DNA of 59,522 nt from Planctomycetota bacterium (GTDB lineage: Bacteria > Planctomycetota > SZUA-567 > JAFGGJ01): NCBI GenBank assembly GCA_016930595.1, contig JAFGGJ010000081.1:1-59522 (forward strand), read 5' to 3'. The notes beneath the pieces are model-generated. The model saw only the letters and a program-made list of their open reading frames with translations. It had not been told where the DNA came from and did not search any database. Positions 28,612 through 36,857 of this stretch are shown one piece after another (position 1 is the first letter of the stretch; each line of letters opens with the position of its first letter). The translations under genes were made by a program, and so were the position numbers.

Positions 28612-28660
28612 TCGCGCAACATTTGCGCGACACTTTCCGATTTCGCGCAATTATTGCGCG
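28612..28660. promoter_or_regulatory. Two tandem palindromic operator-like sites upstream of glnA
   Basis: Site 1 is TCGCGCAA-CAT-TTGCGCGA (28612-28630), a perfect 8+3+8 palindrome. Site 2 is CGCGCAA-TTA-TTGCGCG (28644-28660), with the same arms. The centres are 31 bp apart, about three helical turns, and lie about 110-140 bp before the predicted sigma-54 start, the usual place for an enhancer. The motif is unlike the NtrC consensus (TGCACC-N5-GGTGCA). Confidence 0.7.
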
Positions 28661-28736
28661 CACATTTATGGACGAGCAACCGGGCGAGACAGCCTAACTC
28701 TGTATTACAAAAGCGGTTACAGAGAAGCTGCGTTTG

Positions 28737-28752
28737 TGGCACAGGTTTTGCT
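28737..28752 (+). promoter_or_regulatory. Sigma-54 (-24/-12) promoter of glnA
   Basis: TGGCAC (28737-28742), five bases, TTGCT (28748-28752). The invariant GG (28738-28739) and GC (28750-28751) are separated by exactly 10 bp as required. The predicted start near 28763 gives a leader of about 40 nt carrying AAAGGAGG before ATG 28804. Confidence 0.8.
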
Positions 28753-28803
28753 TTGAGCCTCTCCATTGGCAACATGCCGATACTGAGCGAAAGGAGGCTG
28801 TTA

Positions 28804-30216
28804 ATGAACGCGAAGGAAGTCGTCGAACTCATCGAGAAGGAAGCCGTCAAGCTGGTGGATCTCCGCTTCATGGATTTCCCCGGTCTCTGGCAGCATTTTA
28901 CCGTACCGGCACGGCAGATAAGCGAAGAGACCTTTACCGACGGCCTAGGCTTCGACGGGTCATCCATCCGCGGCTGGCAGGCGATAAACGAAAGCGACAT
29001 GCTTGTCGTCCCGGACCCTGCGACGGCGTTCATCGACCCGTTTTTTGAAGAAAGGACGCTGGTGGTCATCTGCAACATACAGGACCCGATAACGCGGCAG
29101 GATTACGGCAAGGACCCCCGCAACATCGCCCGGAAGGCGGAAGCGTACCTGGAATCTTCGGGCATCGGGGACACGGCGTATTTCGGGCCGGAAAGCGAAT
29201 TCTTCATTTTCGACGACGTGCGTTTCGACCAGACGGCGCATGCCGGCTTTTTCTACCTGGATTCGGCCGAAGGCATCTGGAATTCGGGCCGAGCCGAAGC
29301 CCCCAACCTGGGCTACAAGATCCGGCACAAGGAAGGTTACTTCCCCGTGCCTCCCATGGACAGCCAGCAGGACATACGTTCTGAAATGATGCTGCTGCTC
29401 GAAGAAATGGGCATTGAAACGGAAGCACAGCACCACGAAGTAGCGACGGCCGGCCAGGCGGAAATCGACATCCGGTTCAACCCCCTGCTGCATGTCGCCG
29501 ACCAGCTCCTGATCTACAAGTACGTCATAAAGAACGTCGCCCGAAGGCACAACAAGACGGTCACCTTCATGCCGAAGCCCATCTTCGGCGACAACGGCAG
29601 CGGGATGCACACGCACCTGTCCATATGGTCGGGGGGCAAGAATCTTTTCTTCGGCGAAGGCTACGCTGGACTATCCGACACCGCGATGTACGCCATCGGC
29701 GGGCTGCTGGCCCATGCGCCCAGCCTGCTGGCGTTCACGAACCCGACCACCAATTCCTATAAGCGGCTTGTGCCGGGATACGAAGCGCCGGTCAACCTCG
29801 CCTACTCCAGTCGCAACCGCTCGGCCGCCATACGCATACCCATGTATTCGCAGAGTGAAAGGGCCAAGCGGATCGAGTTCCGGTGCCCGGACAGCACCTG
29901 CAACCCGTACCTTGCCTTCAGCGCCATACTCATGGCCGCCATAGACGGCATACAGAACAAGATCGACCCGGGTGAACCGCTCGACAAGGACATATATGAC
30001 CTGCCACCGGAAGAACTCGCGAAGGTGCCGACGACACCCGCCGATCTCGCCGCAGCGCTCAGCGCTCTCGAAGAAGACCATGAATACCTGCTGAAAGGCG
30101 ACGTTTTCACCGCTGACGTCATCGACACGTGGATATGGTACAAGCGGGAGCGCGAAGTAGACGCACTGCGCCTGCGCCCGCATCCCTATGAATTCATGCT
30201 CTATTACGACATCTGA
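28804..30216 (+). CDS. glnA: Type I glutamine synthetase
   Basis: A 470-residue enzyme joining ammonia and glutamate to glutamine with ATP, as a dodecamer in the cytoplasm. Visible signatures are [17 protein letters not shown], the ATP/metal segment [20 protein letters not shown], and [20 protein letters not shown] at about residue 398 carries the tyrosine that is adenylylated in GSI-beta enzymes, so control by GlnE-type modification is likely. ATG 28804 has AAAGGAGG (28790-28797). The upstream region has a sigma-54 promoter and paired palindromes, implying nitrogen-responsive transcription. A strong terminator follows. Confidence 0.98.
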   Translation: MNAKEVVELIEKEAVKLVDLRFMDFPGLWQHFTVPARQISEETFTDGLGFDGSSIRGWQAINESDMLVVPDPATAFIDPFFEERTLVVICNIQDPITRQDYGKDPRNIARKAEAYLESSGIGDTAYFGPESEFFIFDDVRFDQTAHAGFFYLDSAEGIWNSGRAEAPNLGYKIRHKEGYFPVPPMDSQQDIRSEMMLLLEEMGIETEAQHHEVATAGQAEIDIRFNPLLHVADQLLIYKYVIKNVARRHNKTVTFMPKPIFGDNGSGMHTHLSIWSGGKNLFFGEGYAGLSDTAMYAIGGLLAHAPSLLAFTNPTTNSYKRLVPGYEAPVNLAYSSRNRSAAIRIPMYSQSERAKRIEFRCPDSTCNPYLAFSAILMAAIDGIQNKIDPGEPLDKDIYDLPPEELAKVPTTPADLAAALSALEEDHEYLLKGDVFTADVIDTWIWYKREREVDALRLRPHPYEFMLYYDI

Positions 30217-30241
30217 ACCGGACATTTCTCACGTTTGAACG

Positions 30242-30277
30242 CCGGGGGGCGGGCCATTGCGGCCCGCCCCGGTTTTT
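30242..30277 (+). terminator. Rho-independent terminator of glnA
   Basis: A GC-rich hairpin: ten pairs around the loop ATTGC (30256-30260), two bulged G (30244-30245), two further C-G pairs, then TTTTT (30273-30277). It separates glnA from the downstream regulator gene. Confidence 0.9.
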
Positions 30278-30440
30278 CCCGCGCACGGGCCTATTTGCAT
30301 TTGCCCCGTACGGCGAGTCGAGTAAGATTGAACCAGCGGGGAAGTCATACTTTCCGTCTCGAACCTTGACTGGGGCAACTGGTTGACCGGAGTGTGTCAG
30401 TGTGGACTCAGGGGCCATGGCGGCCTTCAGGGAGGCAGCA

Positions 30441-31778
30441 ATGGGTGACATCGCCGGACCGCGAATACTCGTCGTGGAAGACGATGAACGGGTGACATCT
30501 TTTCTCCACGAAGCCCTGGAACTGGAAGGCTACGCCGTCGAATCCTTCAGCCGTGCGGAAGATGCGCTTGCGGGCATACGCTCGGGGACCGAATACCACG
30601 TGGCCCTCGTCGACGTGCTGCTTTCCGGCATGGACGGACTGGCTTTCACACGCACGGTCTGTTCTCTGCTGCCGGACATGTTCGTCATCGTCATGACGGG
30701 CTATGGCACCGGAGACCTCGCCGCCCAGGCGATACGCATGGGTGCTTACGACTATCTTCCCAAGCCTTTCGACGCCGACCGTGTGCTGCAGACCGTGCGC
30801 AACGCCCTGCGCGACAGGGCCGAACGCCTGCGCAACATTTCCATGGCTTACGCCCCGCTGGACGCGGACGTCATCCTGGGGGAAAGTGCGGAGATGCGCG
30901 AAATATTCAAGGCCATAGGGAGGCTTGCATCAACGTGGAGCAACGTGGTCGTCCGTGGGGAACCCGGTTCGGGCAGGTCGCTGGTGGCGCGCGCCGTGCA
31001 CCGCTTCAGCCAGCAGGGGCGCGGGCCGTTCATCCGGATGGACTGCAGCGCATACGACGCCTCTTCCGCGCGCATAATTCTCTTCGGAGGCGAGACTGAC
31101 GACGTGGGTTCGGGACGGCTTGCACAGGCACTGGGCGGGACACTTGTCCTTCGGCGCGCCGACCTCCTTCCGCACGAACTGCAGAACCGTCTCCTGGGCA
31201 TCATCAGCGACGACACATCGGCCGAGAACCTGCGCATCATTTCCATCCTTCCCGAGCCCGGCGTGGAACTCGACATTGTTCCGGAACTTCTCCTCAGCCT
31301 GCGGGTGATGGAAATTTCCATTCCCCCGCTGAGGTCGCGCAGGGACGACATCCCGGTGCTTACGGACTATTTCCGGCGCTATTTCAACTCCAAGCTCGGG
31401 AAATCCGTGCCCTACTTCACCGAAGAAGCCATGGCGGCCCTCATGCAATATCACTGGCCCGGGAACATCCGTGACCTGCGGAACGCCGTCGAGTCCGCCA
31501 TCACGAACAGCGCCAAGCAGATTCCAGGCTTGGCGGACTTTCCCGCTGAAATCGCTACTGCGGCAAAAACGGCCGGCCAGAACAAACAGGGTCCGTGCGA
31601 TGCGCTCTTTAAACAGCTTTTCGCCGAAGCCGCCGGCCGCCGTCATCCACTGGAATCCGTCACCAAGAAACTCAAGCGCATGGCTGCACGGTACGGCCTG
31701 GATGCCGCCGGTGGAAACGTCACTGATGCCGCCAAGCAGATGGGAGTGAGCCGCCAGACGCTGCGACGGCTCATCTGA
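30441..31778 (+). CDS. NtrC-family response regulator with degenerate AAA+ domain
   Basis: A 445-residue regulator. The receiver domain (about 8-125) is intact: VVEDDERV acidic pair, phospho-Asp in ALVDVLLSGMDG, MTGYG and YLPKPF lysine. The sigma-54-activator-like AAA+ domain (about 150-380) has lost its hallmarks: Walker A is GEPGSGRS (Lys to Arg), the GAFTGA loop is replaced by unrelated residues after ILFGGE, and Walker B reads GGTLVLRRAD instead of GGTLFLDE. A Fis-type helix-turn-helix ends the protein (GGNVTDAAKQMGVSRQTLRR). ATG 30441 is preferred for AGGGAGG (30429-30435). It may bind DNA without ATP-driven sigma-54 activation. Confidence 0.88.
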   Translation: MGDIAGPRILVVEDDERVTSFLHEALELEGYAVESFSRAEDALAGIRSGTEYHVALVDVLLSGMDGLAFTRTVCSLLPDMFVIVMTGYGTGDLAAQAIRMGAYDYLPKPFDADRVLQTVRNALRDRAERLRNISMAYAPLDADVILGESAEMREIFKAIGRLASTWSNVVVRGEPGSGRSLVARAVHRFSQQGRGPFIRMDCSAYDASSARIILFGGETDDVGSGRLAQALGGTLVLRRADLLPHELQNRLLGIISDDTSAENLRIISILPEPGVELDIVPELLLSLRVMEISIPPLRSRRDDIPVLTDYFRRYFNSKLGKSVPYFTEEAMAALMQYHWPGNIRDLRNAVESAITNSAKQIPGLADFPAEIATAAKTAGQNKQGPCDALFKQLFAEAAGRRHPLESVTKKLKRMAARYGLDAAGGNVTDAAKQMGVSRQTLRRLI

Positions 31779-31849
31779 GGGCGTCCCGGAAGCCGCTCCG
31801 CTGTGTGCCGGCGAAATCGGCTAAACCGGAGTCCCGCCGCCCACGGCCC

Positions 31850-33301
31850 TTACCCTTTCATCCTGGTGTTTACGAAATACCGTCTTATGGGGTCGCCCAG
31901 GCCGCGTATCCTCTCGAGGATGATCTTTCTCATTTCGGCCGTCCTGGCAGCGGCTTCCGTCGAGCCGATAAGGTTCACAAGTTCACCGGGGTCAGATTCC
32001 AGGTCGTAGAGTTCGTCCACGTCCGGCCCGTTGAAGACATATTTCCATCCGCCCTTCACCAGCGCCCTCGTCTCGTAAGGACACTGGTGCCCGTGAAACT
32101 CGATGTACACGTCGTCGCGCCCCCGCCAGGAATCTCCGACAAGCGCCGGCATGAGCGAGCGGGCGTCCAGGCCCGCCGGCACGGCCGCCCCGGCGGTCTC
32201 CAGGAACGTCGGCATGAAGTCCATGTTCAGGACAAAGCCCCCGACGCGCCTGCCCCCCGGGCGCCCCGGCATCCGGATGAACATCGGCACGCGGCAGATT
32301 TCCTGGTAAAGGTACGGTCCCTTGTCCATCAGGCCGTGCCCGCCCACCATTCCGCCGTGGTCCGACGTGTAGAAAACGGCCGTCGAATCCGCCAGGCCCG
32401 CGTCCTCAAGGTGCGCCATAACCCGGCCGACGGCGTCGTCGATCAGCGTGGTATAACCGCAGCAGGCCGCCACGATCCTCGCCCAGTCTTCCCTGGTGAA
32501 ACCGTCCGCGCCCCAGTACCCGCGCATCAGCCGCTGGATGGAAGGTTTTCCCTCGAGCGGATCGTCCTGGTTGGGCCATGGGGGTATTTCCGCCGGGTCG
32601 TACATGCGCATGTAGCGCTCTGGGATGACGTAGGGAGCGTGGGGACCCCAGAAATCCATGCGGATGAAGAACGGGCGGTCTCCCGCGGCGGCGCTGTCGA
32701 TGTCTTCGATGACCCGTGCCGCGAGGTAGTGCGGGACAGCGGCTTCTTCGGGGCCCTGCTGCACGGCGGCAAGCAGCTGGCCTTCGGACCCGTCCGGGTA
32801 GTGCGAATGGAATTCGTCGCCGATTCGCCGCGCCTCGACGCCGATGCTCTCGAGATACCCCAGGTAGTCCGGGTGCTTTCCTGGATAGCCGTACCCCGGA
32901 TGGTATACGCCGCGGAACCCGCAGTCTTGGGGTGTCAGCGTCCTGCCCACGTGCCACTTGCCCACGTGGTACACGTCGTAGCCGGCACCGCGCAGCATCG
33001 TGCCGAACGTCTCGACGCCGGGGACGAAATCCATGCCTGACGGCTCGCCGGATTCGGGGTTCCGCAGCACGCCGTGCCGGGCCGGGTAGATCCCCGTCAG
33101 CATCGACGCTCTTGCGGGTGCGCATATCGGACTGACGGTATAAGCGTCTTCGAACACGGTGCCGGCGGCCGCCAGCCTGTCGATATTTGGCGTCTGGACA
33201 AGCCCGCTTCCGTGAAAGCCCGTCAGGTCCCTCCGCTGCTGGTCAGCCTGGATGAAGAGTATGTTCGTCGCTCCGGCCATTTCCCGTTTTCCGGCCGCCA
33301 T
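31850..33301 (-). CDS. Cys-type sulfatase (arylsulfatase family)
   Basis: A 483-residue alkaline-phosphatase-superfamily hydrolase. N-terminal metal ligands lie in NILFIQADQQRRDLTGFHG. The activation motif C-x-P-x-R is seen as CAPARASMLTGIYPARHGV at about residue 66, so a cysteine becomes formylglycine. HVGKWHVG and SDHGGMVGGHG carry further active-site residues. No signal peptide is seen at either possible start (33301 or 33280), suggesting a cytoplasmic enzyme on imported sulfated sugars. No formylglycine-generating enzyme with an intact active site is visible in the window. Confidence 0.93.
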   Translation of the reverse strand: MAAGKREMAGATNILFIQADQQRRDLTGFHGSGLVQTPNIDRLAAAGTVFEDAYTVSPICAPARASMLTGIYPARHGVLRNPESGEPSGMDFVPGVETFGTMLRGAGYDVYHVGKWHVGRTLTPQDCGFRGVYHPGYGYPGKHPDYLGYLESIGVEARRIGDEFHSHYPDGSEGQLLAAVQQGPEEAAVPHYLAARVIEDIDSAAAGDRPFFIRMDFWGPHAPYVIPERYMRMYDPAEIPPWPNQDDPLEGKPSIQRLMRGYWGADGFTREDWARIVAACCGYTTLIDDAVGRVMAHLEDAGLADSTAVFYTSDHGGMVGGHGLMDKGPYLYQEICRVPMFIRMPGRPGGRRVGGFVLNMDFMPTFLETAGAAVPAGLDARSLMPALVGDSWRGRDDVYIEFHGHQCPYETRALVKGGWKYVFNGPDVDELYDLESDPGELVNLIGSTEAAARTAEMRKIILERIRGLGDPIRRYFVNTRMKG

Positions 33302-33446
33302 TCAGCCCGCCAGTGTCCGCGTCAGCGCGGCGATACCGCGGGACGTTCCGGCCGTTTGCGACAGCGGTTGCGGCTCTAGCGTGCTGCCATTGTCCACGGC
33401 TGTCGATCCTTTCCGGGTTTCCATTATGGACGGCCTGCGGGCGCAG

Positions 33447-34265
33447 TCAACATCCTCCGAAGGAGACTTCGAAGCAATATCCGCATTCCGCGGCGGTCCC
33501 GGCGATCTCGCGCTCATACAGTTGAAGACTTCCGTCGCGTGGCTGCCGGCGGACATGGCAGGGGATGAGCGTCCTGAGCCCCCTGAAGAAAGCGCTGTGC
33601 TCTTCGGAGCGCATTGCTGCCAGCAGGTCTTCAACCATACCGTGCTCCGTCCGCCATCTGTGCTTACGCAGTTCGGGATAGTCCTGTTCCGCGACATCCT
33701 GCCGGCTGAAGTGAGCAAGGTTCACGCACAGCACCTCGACGCCCGGAGCCCTCACACATTCCGCCCTGGGGGAAAAGATTTGAGTCACGGGAGTATCGCC
33801 GCCGACCAGCACGTTGCGGACACGGTAGGCCGTGTTGCCTTGCGGGTGCGACACGCCTTTCAGGCTCAGGCCGTGCGTGGTGGACGCGTATGCCACGCCG
33901 TGCCCGTTTATTTCCATCCGGCCCGATCCGTCCAGAAGGACAAGTCTCCCGGCGTCGTGGATATCGGCAATTGCCGCCGAATAGTCGTCCTGCCGCGCTG
34001 CAACGTCCTCGAAAGGCGTTCGCCCCACCGCAAAAATACATTCCGACGCCTTCAGCAGCCACCGGGCGGCCGGCGGAGAAAAGTGGTCCGAATGGAGATG
34101 CGTCAGCAGGACGGCGCTTATCCTCCGGGCTTCCACGCCGGCTTCCGCCAGGGCGTCCTGGAAGCCGAGGGCCGGTGAAACCTGCATATCAAACAACACA
34201 TGGTCCCCCGCTGGCACCGAAAGAACGACAGCCGTCGAGCCGCCCGGGTTCAGAACCTTTACCAC
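33447..34265 (-). CDS. MBL-fold metallo-hydrolase
   Basis: A 272-residue metallo-beta-lactamase-fold protein with the zinc motif THLHSDHFSP at about residue 55 (H-x-H-x-D-H) and later His/Asp candidates in VLVGGDTPV and NLAHFSR. Family members hydrolyse esters, phosphodiesters or lactones; the substrate is not evident. It overlaps the PHP-domain gene by 7 bp, so the two phosphoesterase-like proteins are probably made together. Final residues are Cys-rich (CGYCFEVSFGGC). Confidence 0.85.
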   Translation of the reverse strand: MVKVLNPGGSTAVVLSVPAGDHVLFDMQVSPALGFQDALAEAGVEARRISAVLLTHLHSDHFSPPAARWLLKASECIFAVGRTPFEDVAARQDDYSAAIADIHDAGRLVLLDGSGRMEINGHGVAYASTTHGLSLKGVSHPQGNTAYRVRNVLVGGDTPVTQIFSPRAECVRAPGVEVLCVNLAHFSRQDVAEQDYPELRKHRWRTEHGMVEDLLAAMRSEEHSAFFRGLRTLIPCHVRRQPRDGSLQLYEREIAGTAAECGYCFEVSFGGC

Positions 34266-35290
34266 GGTCCGTCTCCGTCATGCACGGCGCTTGATGCGAA
34301 CCCGCCGGCATAGGGACCGCCCGGGACCGGTCTTTCCCTGGAAACACTTGCGCCCCTCACCCGCGCCCAGGAACCTCGCCCGCGCTTTACGGGCACCGTT
34401 TCGTCCACCGCCCCGGCGGTCCGGCCAAAACCGATCACCGCGACACCGGCCTCGCTCCCGGTTATCACTTCCCATCTTTCCAGGTCGACGCGCGCACGGA
34501 AGCAGACGCGCAGGCCCTCCCCCGTCCACGTCATCGACAGAGCTTCCACCACGCTCCCCTGCACCGCGTATGACTCGCCGGCCCACAGCCCGCGTACGAC
34601 CCCCGTTCCGCTCCTGTCCGGGCAATTGATTATCGTCCACTGGTACTGGCCCGGGGCATAGTCCGGCCGCCTTTCCTGCTTGTGCACGTGGAAGTCCGAC
34701 GCCGCCGTGGCCGCAGGCCGCAGGCCCCCGGAAAGCAGCGTGTCGTACAGGCCGCCCGGAACGTTGCCGGGATATTCCATGGGGTCGCCGTAGGTCTGCG
34801 GCCACCCCTGGTGCCCGTGGAACATGTCCACGCCCGCCGCCACGGCCGGTTTTTTCGACACCATGACTTGCGCCAGCCGGCGCGCCCCTTCCAGTCCGTG
34901 CCCGGGATGGTTCAGTATCACCGCCGGCCGGGTTGGTTCCGGGATCGCCGCGATTGCACCCAGAGCGTCCGCGGCCACGCTTTCGTCATCCGTCATGTTG
35001 AACCGCCCGACGAAGTCAGGCGCCACGGCGGCGAAGGCTTCCGCATCCGGGAAGATCACGTTCACATGGCAGCCCAGCACGTCCCATTCCACGCCGGGCA
35101 GCAGCAGCAGGTCCGGACGAAGCGACTGGAGCTTTTCGATCCGCCCCGGCTGAGCGTGCATCACGTCCGGCTTGTGAGCGTGATTGGTAACGGCGACGAC
35201 GTCGAGGCCGGGGGCTATCGCTTCGGCCAGTATCCCCACGAACTCATCATGCTCAAGATGCACATGCAGATCTGCAACTATTTCCGGCAT
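34259..35290 (-). CDS. PHP-domain metal-dependent hydrolase
   Basis: A 343-residue protein with the PHP opening VADLHVHLEHDEF (H-x-H) and a later metal segment VVAVTNHAHKP. DMFHGHQGW and ATAASDFHVHKQ provide the remaining His/Asp ligands. The C-terminal 100 residues are a beta-rich domain often seen in PHP proteins that handle sugars or phosphorylated ligands. The role is unknown. Coupled by overlap to the downstream MBL hydrolase and 39 bp from trxA. Confidence 0.85.
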   Translation of the reverse strand: MPEIVADLHVHLEHDEFVGILAEAIAPGLDVVAVTNHAHKPDVMHAQPGRIEKLQSLRPDLLLLPGVEWDVLGCHVNVIFPDAEAFAAVAPDFVGRFNMTDDESVAADALGAIAAIPEPTRPAVILNHPGHGLEGARRLAQVMVSKKPAVAAGVDMFHGHQGWPQTYGDPMEYPGNVPGGLYDTLLSGGLRPAATAASDFHVHKQERRPDYAPGQYQWTIINCPDRSGTGVVRGLWAGESYAVQGSVVEALSMTWTGEGLRVCFRARVDLERWEVITGSEAGVAVIGFGRTAGAVDETVPVKRGRGSWARVRGASVSRERPVPGGPYAGGFASSAVHDGDGPW

Positions 35291-35329
35291 GTTACCCGCC
35301 GATCGCCTTTCGTCCCGCCCGGCCGAAGC

Positions 35330-35659
35330 TCATTCCGCCAACCGGGCCTCCAGTTTCTCCTCGATATCGGCCGCCGGCCTCACGCCCACCAGTTCATCCA
35401 CTTCCTTGCCGTTCTTCAGGATCTTCAGCGTCGGGATACCCCTTATGTTGAACTTGTTGGCGAGCCCGGGCTGTTCATCCACGTGCACCTTCAACACCTT
35501 CACGCGGCCCGCCATCTTGTCCGCTATGGCGTCCACGGCGGGAGCTATCATCAAACACGGCCCGCACCAGTCCGCCCAGAAATCCACCAGGCACACGCCT
35601 TCCTTCGTCTCCTCTTCAAAGGCCGCTTCCGTAACCGCCTTCACGTTCTCCGAACTCAT
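35330..35659 (-). CDS. trxA: Thioredoxin
   Basis: A 109-residue single-domain thioredoxin that reduces protein disulfides in the cytoplasm. The active site WADWCGPCLMIAP has the standard CGPC, the cis-proline region is IRGIPTLKIL, and the length is normal. It lies between holA and the PHP gene, all on the minus strand. Confidence 0.96.
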   Translation of the reverse strand: MSSENVKAVTEAAFEEETKEGVCLVDFWADWCGPCLMIAPAVDAIADKMAGRVKVLKVHVDEQPGLANKFNIRGIPTLKILKNGKEVDELVGVRPAADIEEKLEARLAE

Positions 35660-35726
35660 TCCGTGTCTCCTTTCATCGGTGCGGCTTCAACCGCCTTTTG
35701 CCCGGTTCTCTGCAGCCGCCATGGGG

Positions 35727-36758
35727 TTACCGCCGGACGGGCGCCTCGCCGAAACTCTCCGGCGACCTCGCCTCCACTCCGGCTATCCGCATCGCCAGCC
35801 ATTCCACCATGTCGCGGCCGTCCATTATCCCGGCCTTGAATGCAAACTCCGTGCGGAACGCGTCCTCTGCCAGAAGCTCGATTTTCCTGCTGTCGAGCCT
35901 CCTCAACGCGTTCCGGTACCTGTTGAAGCGCGAGCTGTACAAGCGCATCGATCTGGCATTCTCCTCCGAAGGGTCCCCGCTCAATTTCTTCAGGTTCAGT
36001 ACGGCCGCCACCAGCACCCTGGCCAGGATAGCCGTTATGCCGCCCTCCGACATCGTGTACCTGTCAAACGACTGTATCCCCTGCCTGTAGGCTGTTTCCA
36101 CTATGGACATGGCCCTGCTTATGTCCCCGGCCAGGACCGCGTCTTCCAGCCTGTAAGGGGCCGCCGCCCCTTCGCCCCCGCTGATCCGCTCAATCTCCTC
36201 GACCGATACCTTCCTTGCTCCCCCCGCCGCCAGCGCTTTCAGCAGGCCGTCGGCCGACCTGGAATTCTCCCCCGCCGCCTCTATAGCCCTTACCACCGCT
36301 TCCTCGTCCATCTTCAGGCCCATTGAACGCGCGCGCGCCGACAGCCACCTGCCGAAAGTACTCCCGGCCGACGGGAGCCCGGAATTATAGTCCGTCGCGT
36401 ACATCTTCTTGACCTCAACCAGACGGCCGCCTTTCCTGGCCGCCGCTGCCACCGCCGCGGGTACCTTTTCCGCGCTTATGACCAGCAGGGAATCCTTGAG
36501 CTCCGGCATCTCCTTCCTGATGAACTCCGCCATGGCCGCCGCATTCTCTCCAAGGAACTTCTCCCCCTCAATGACCAGCGCCTTAGCCCCGCTGAAAAGA
36601 GACTTCATCCTGAGTTCGTCGAGCACGGCTGAAAGCTCGCTCTTCTCCACATCCGCATCCACGCGGACCAGCTCGCATCCCCCGGCGGAATTCACCGCCT
36701 CCTCTACGGCTTCGCTCCGCAGAAACTCATCGCTTCCTTTCACCACTACCGCCGGCAT
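35727..36758 (-). CDS. holA: DNA polymerase III subunit delta
   Basis: A 343-residue clamp-loader subunit. The N-terminal domain opens VVVKGSDEFLRSEAVEEAV and contains LVIEGEKFLGENAAAMAEF and SLLVISAEKV, the AAA+-like fold without Walker motifs. The middle and C-terminal helical domains (FDRYTMSEGGITAILARVLV) match the delta family in order and length. Delta opens the beta sliding clamp during loading. The gene is divergent from the pseudo-ATPase gene across a 99-bp region. Confidence 0.88.
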   Translation of the reverse strand: MPAVVVKGSDEFLRSEAVEEAVNSAGGCELVRVDADVEKSELSAVLDELRMKSLFSGAKALVIEGEKFLGENAAAMAEFIRKEMPELKDSLLVISAEKVPAAVAAAARKGGRLVEVKKMYATDYNSGLPSAGSTFGRWLSARARSMGLKMDEEAVVRAIEAAGENSRSADGLLKALAAGGARKVSVEEIERISGGEGAAAPYRLEDAVLAGDISRAMSIVETAYRQGIQSFDRYTMSEGGITAILARVLVAAVLNLKKLSGDPSEENARSMRLYSSRFNRYRNALRRLDSRKIELLAEDAFRTEFAFKAGIMDGRDMVEWLAMRIAGVEARSPESFGEAPVRR

Positions 36759-36822
36759 CCCGGTCCTCCCGCAGGATTATACCCCCCCGCTCCGCCATTT
36801 TCCGTGCAGATTAAGAGCCCCC

Positions 36823-36851
36823 TTCCAAGTCCGCGCTACTCCTGCTATAAT
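36823..36851 (+). promoter_or_regulatory. Promoter immediately before ATG 36858 (leaderless candidate)
   Basis: A perfect -10 TATAAT (36846-36851) lies only 6 bp before the ATG; a weak -35-like TTCCAA (36823-36828) lies 17 bp upstream. The predicted start coincides with the A of the ATG, and no ribosome binding site is present. Confidence 0.5.
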
Positions 36852-36857
36852 ATTCCC

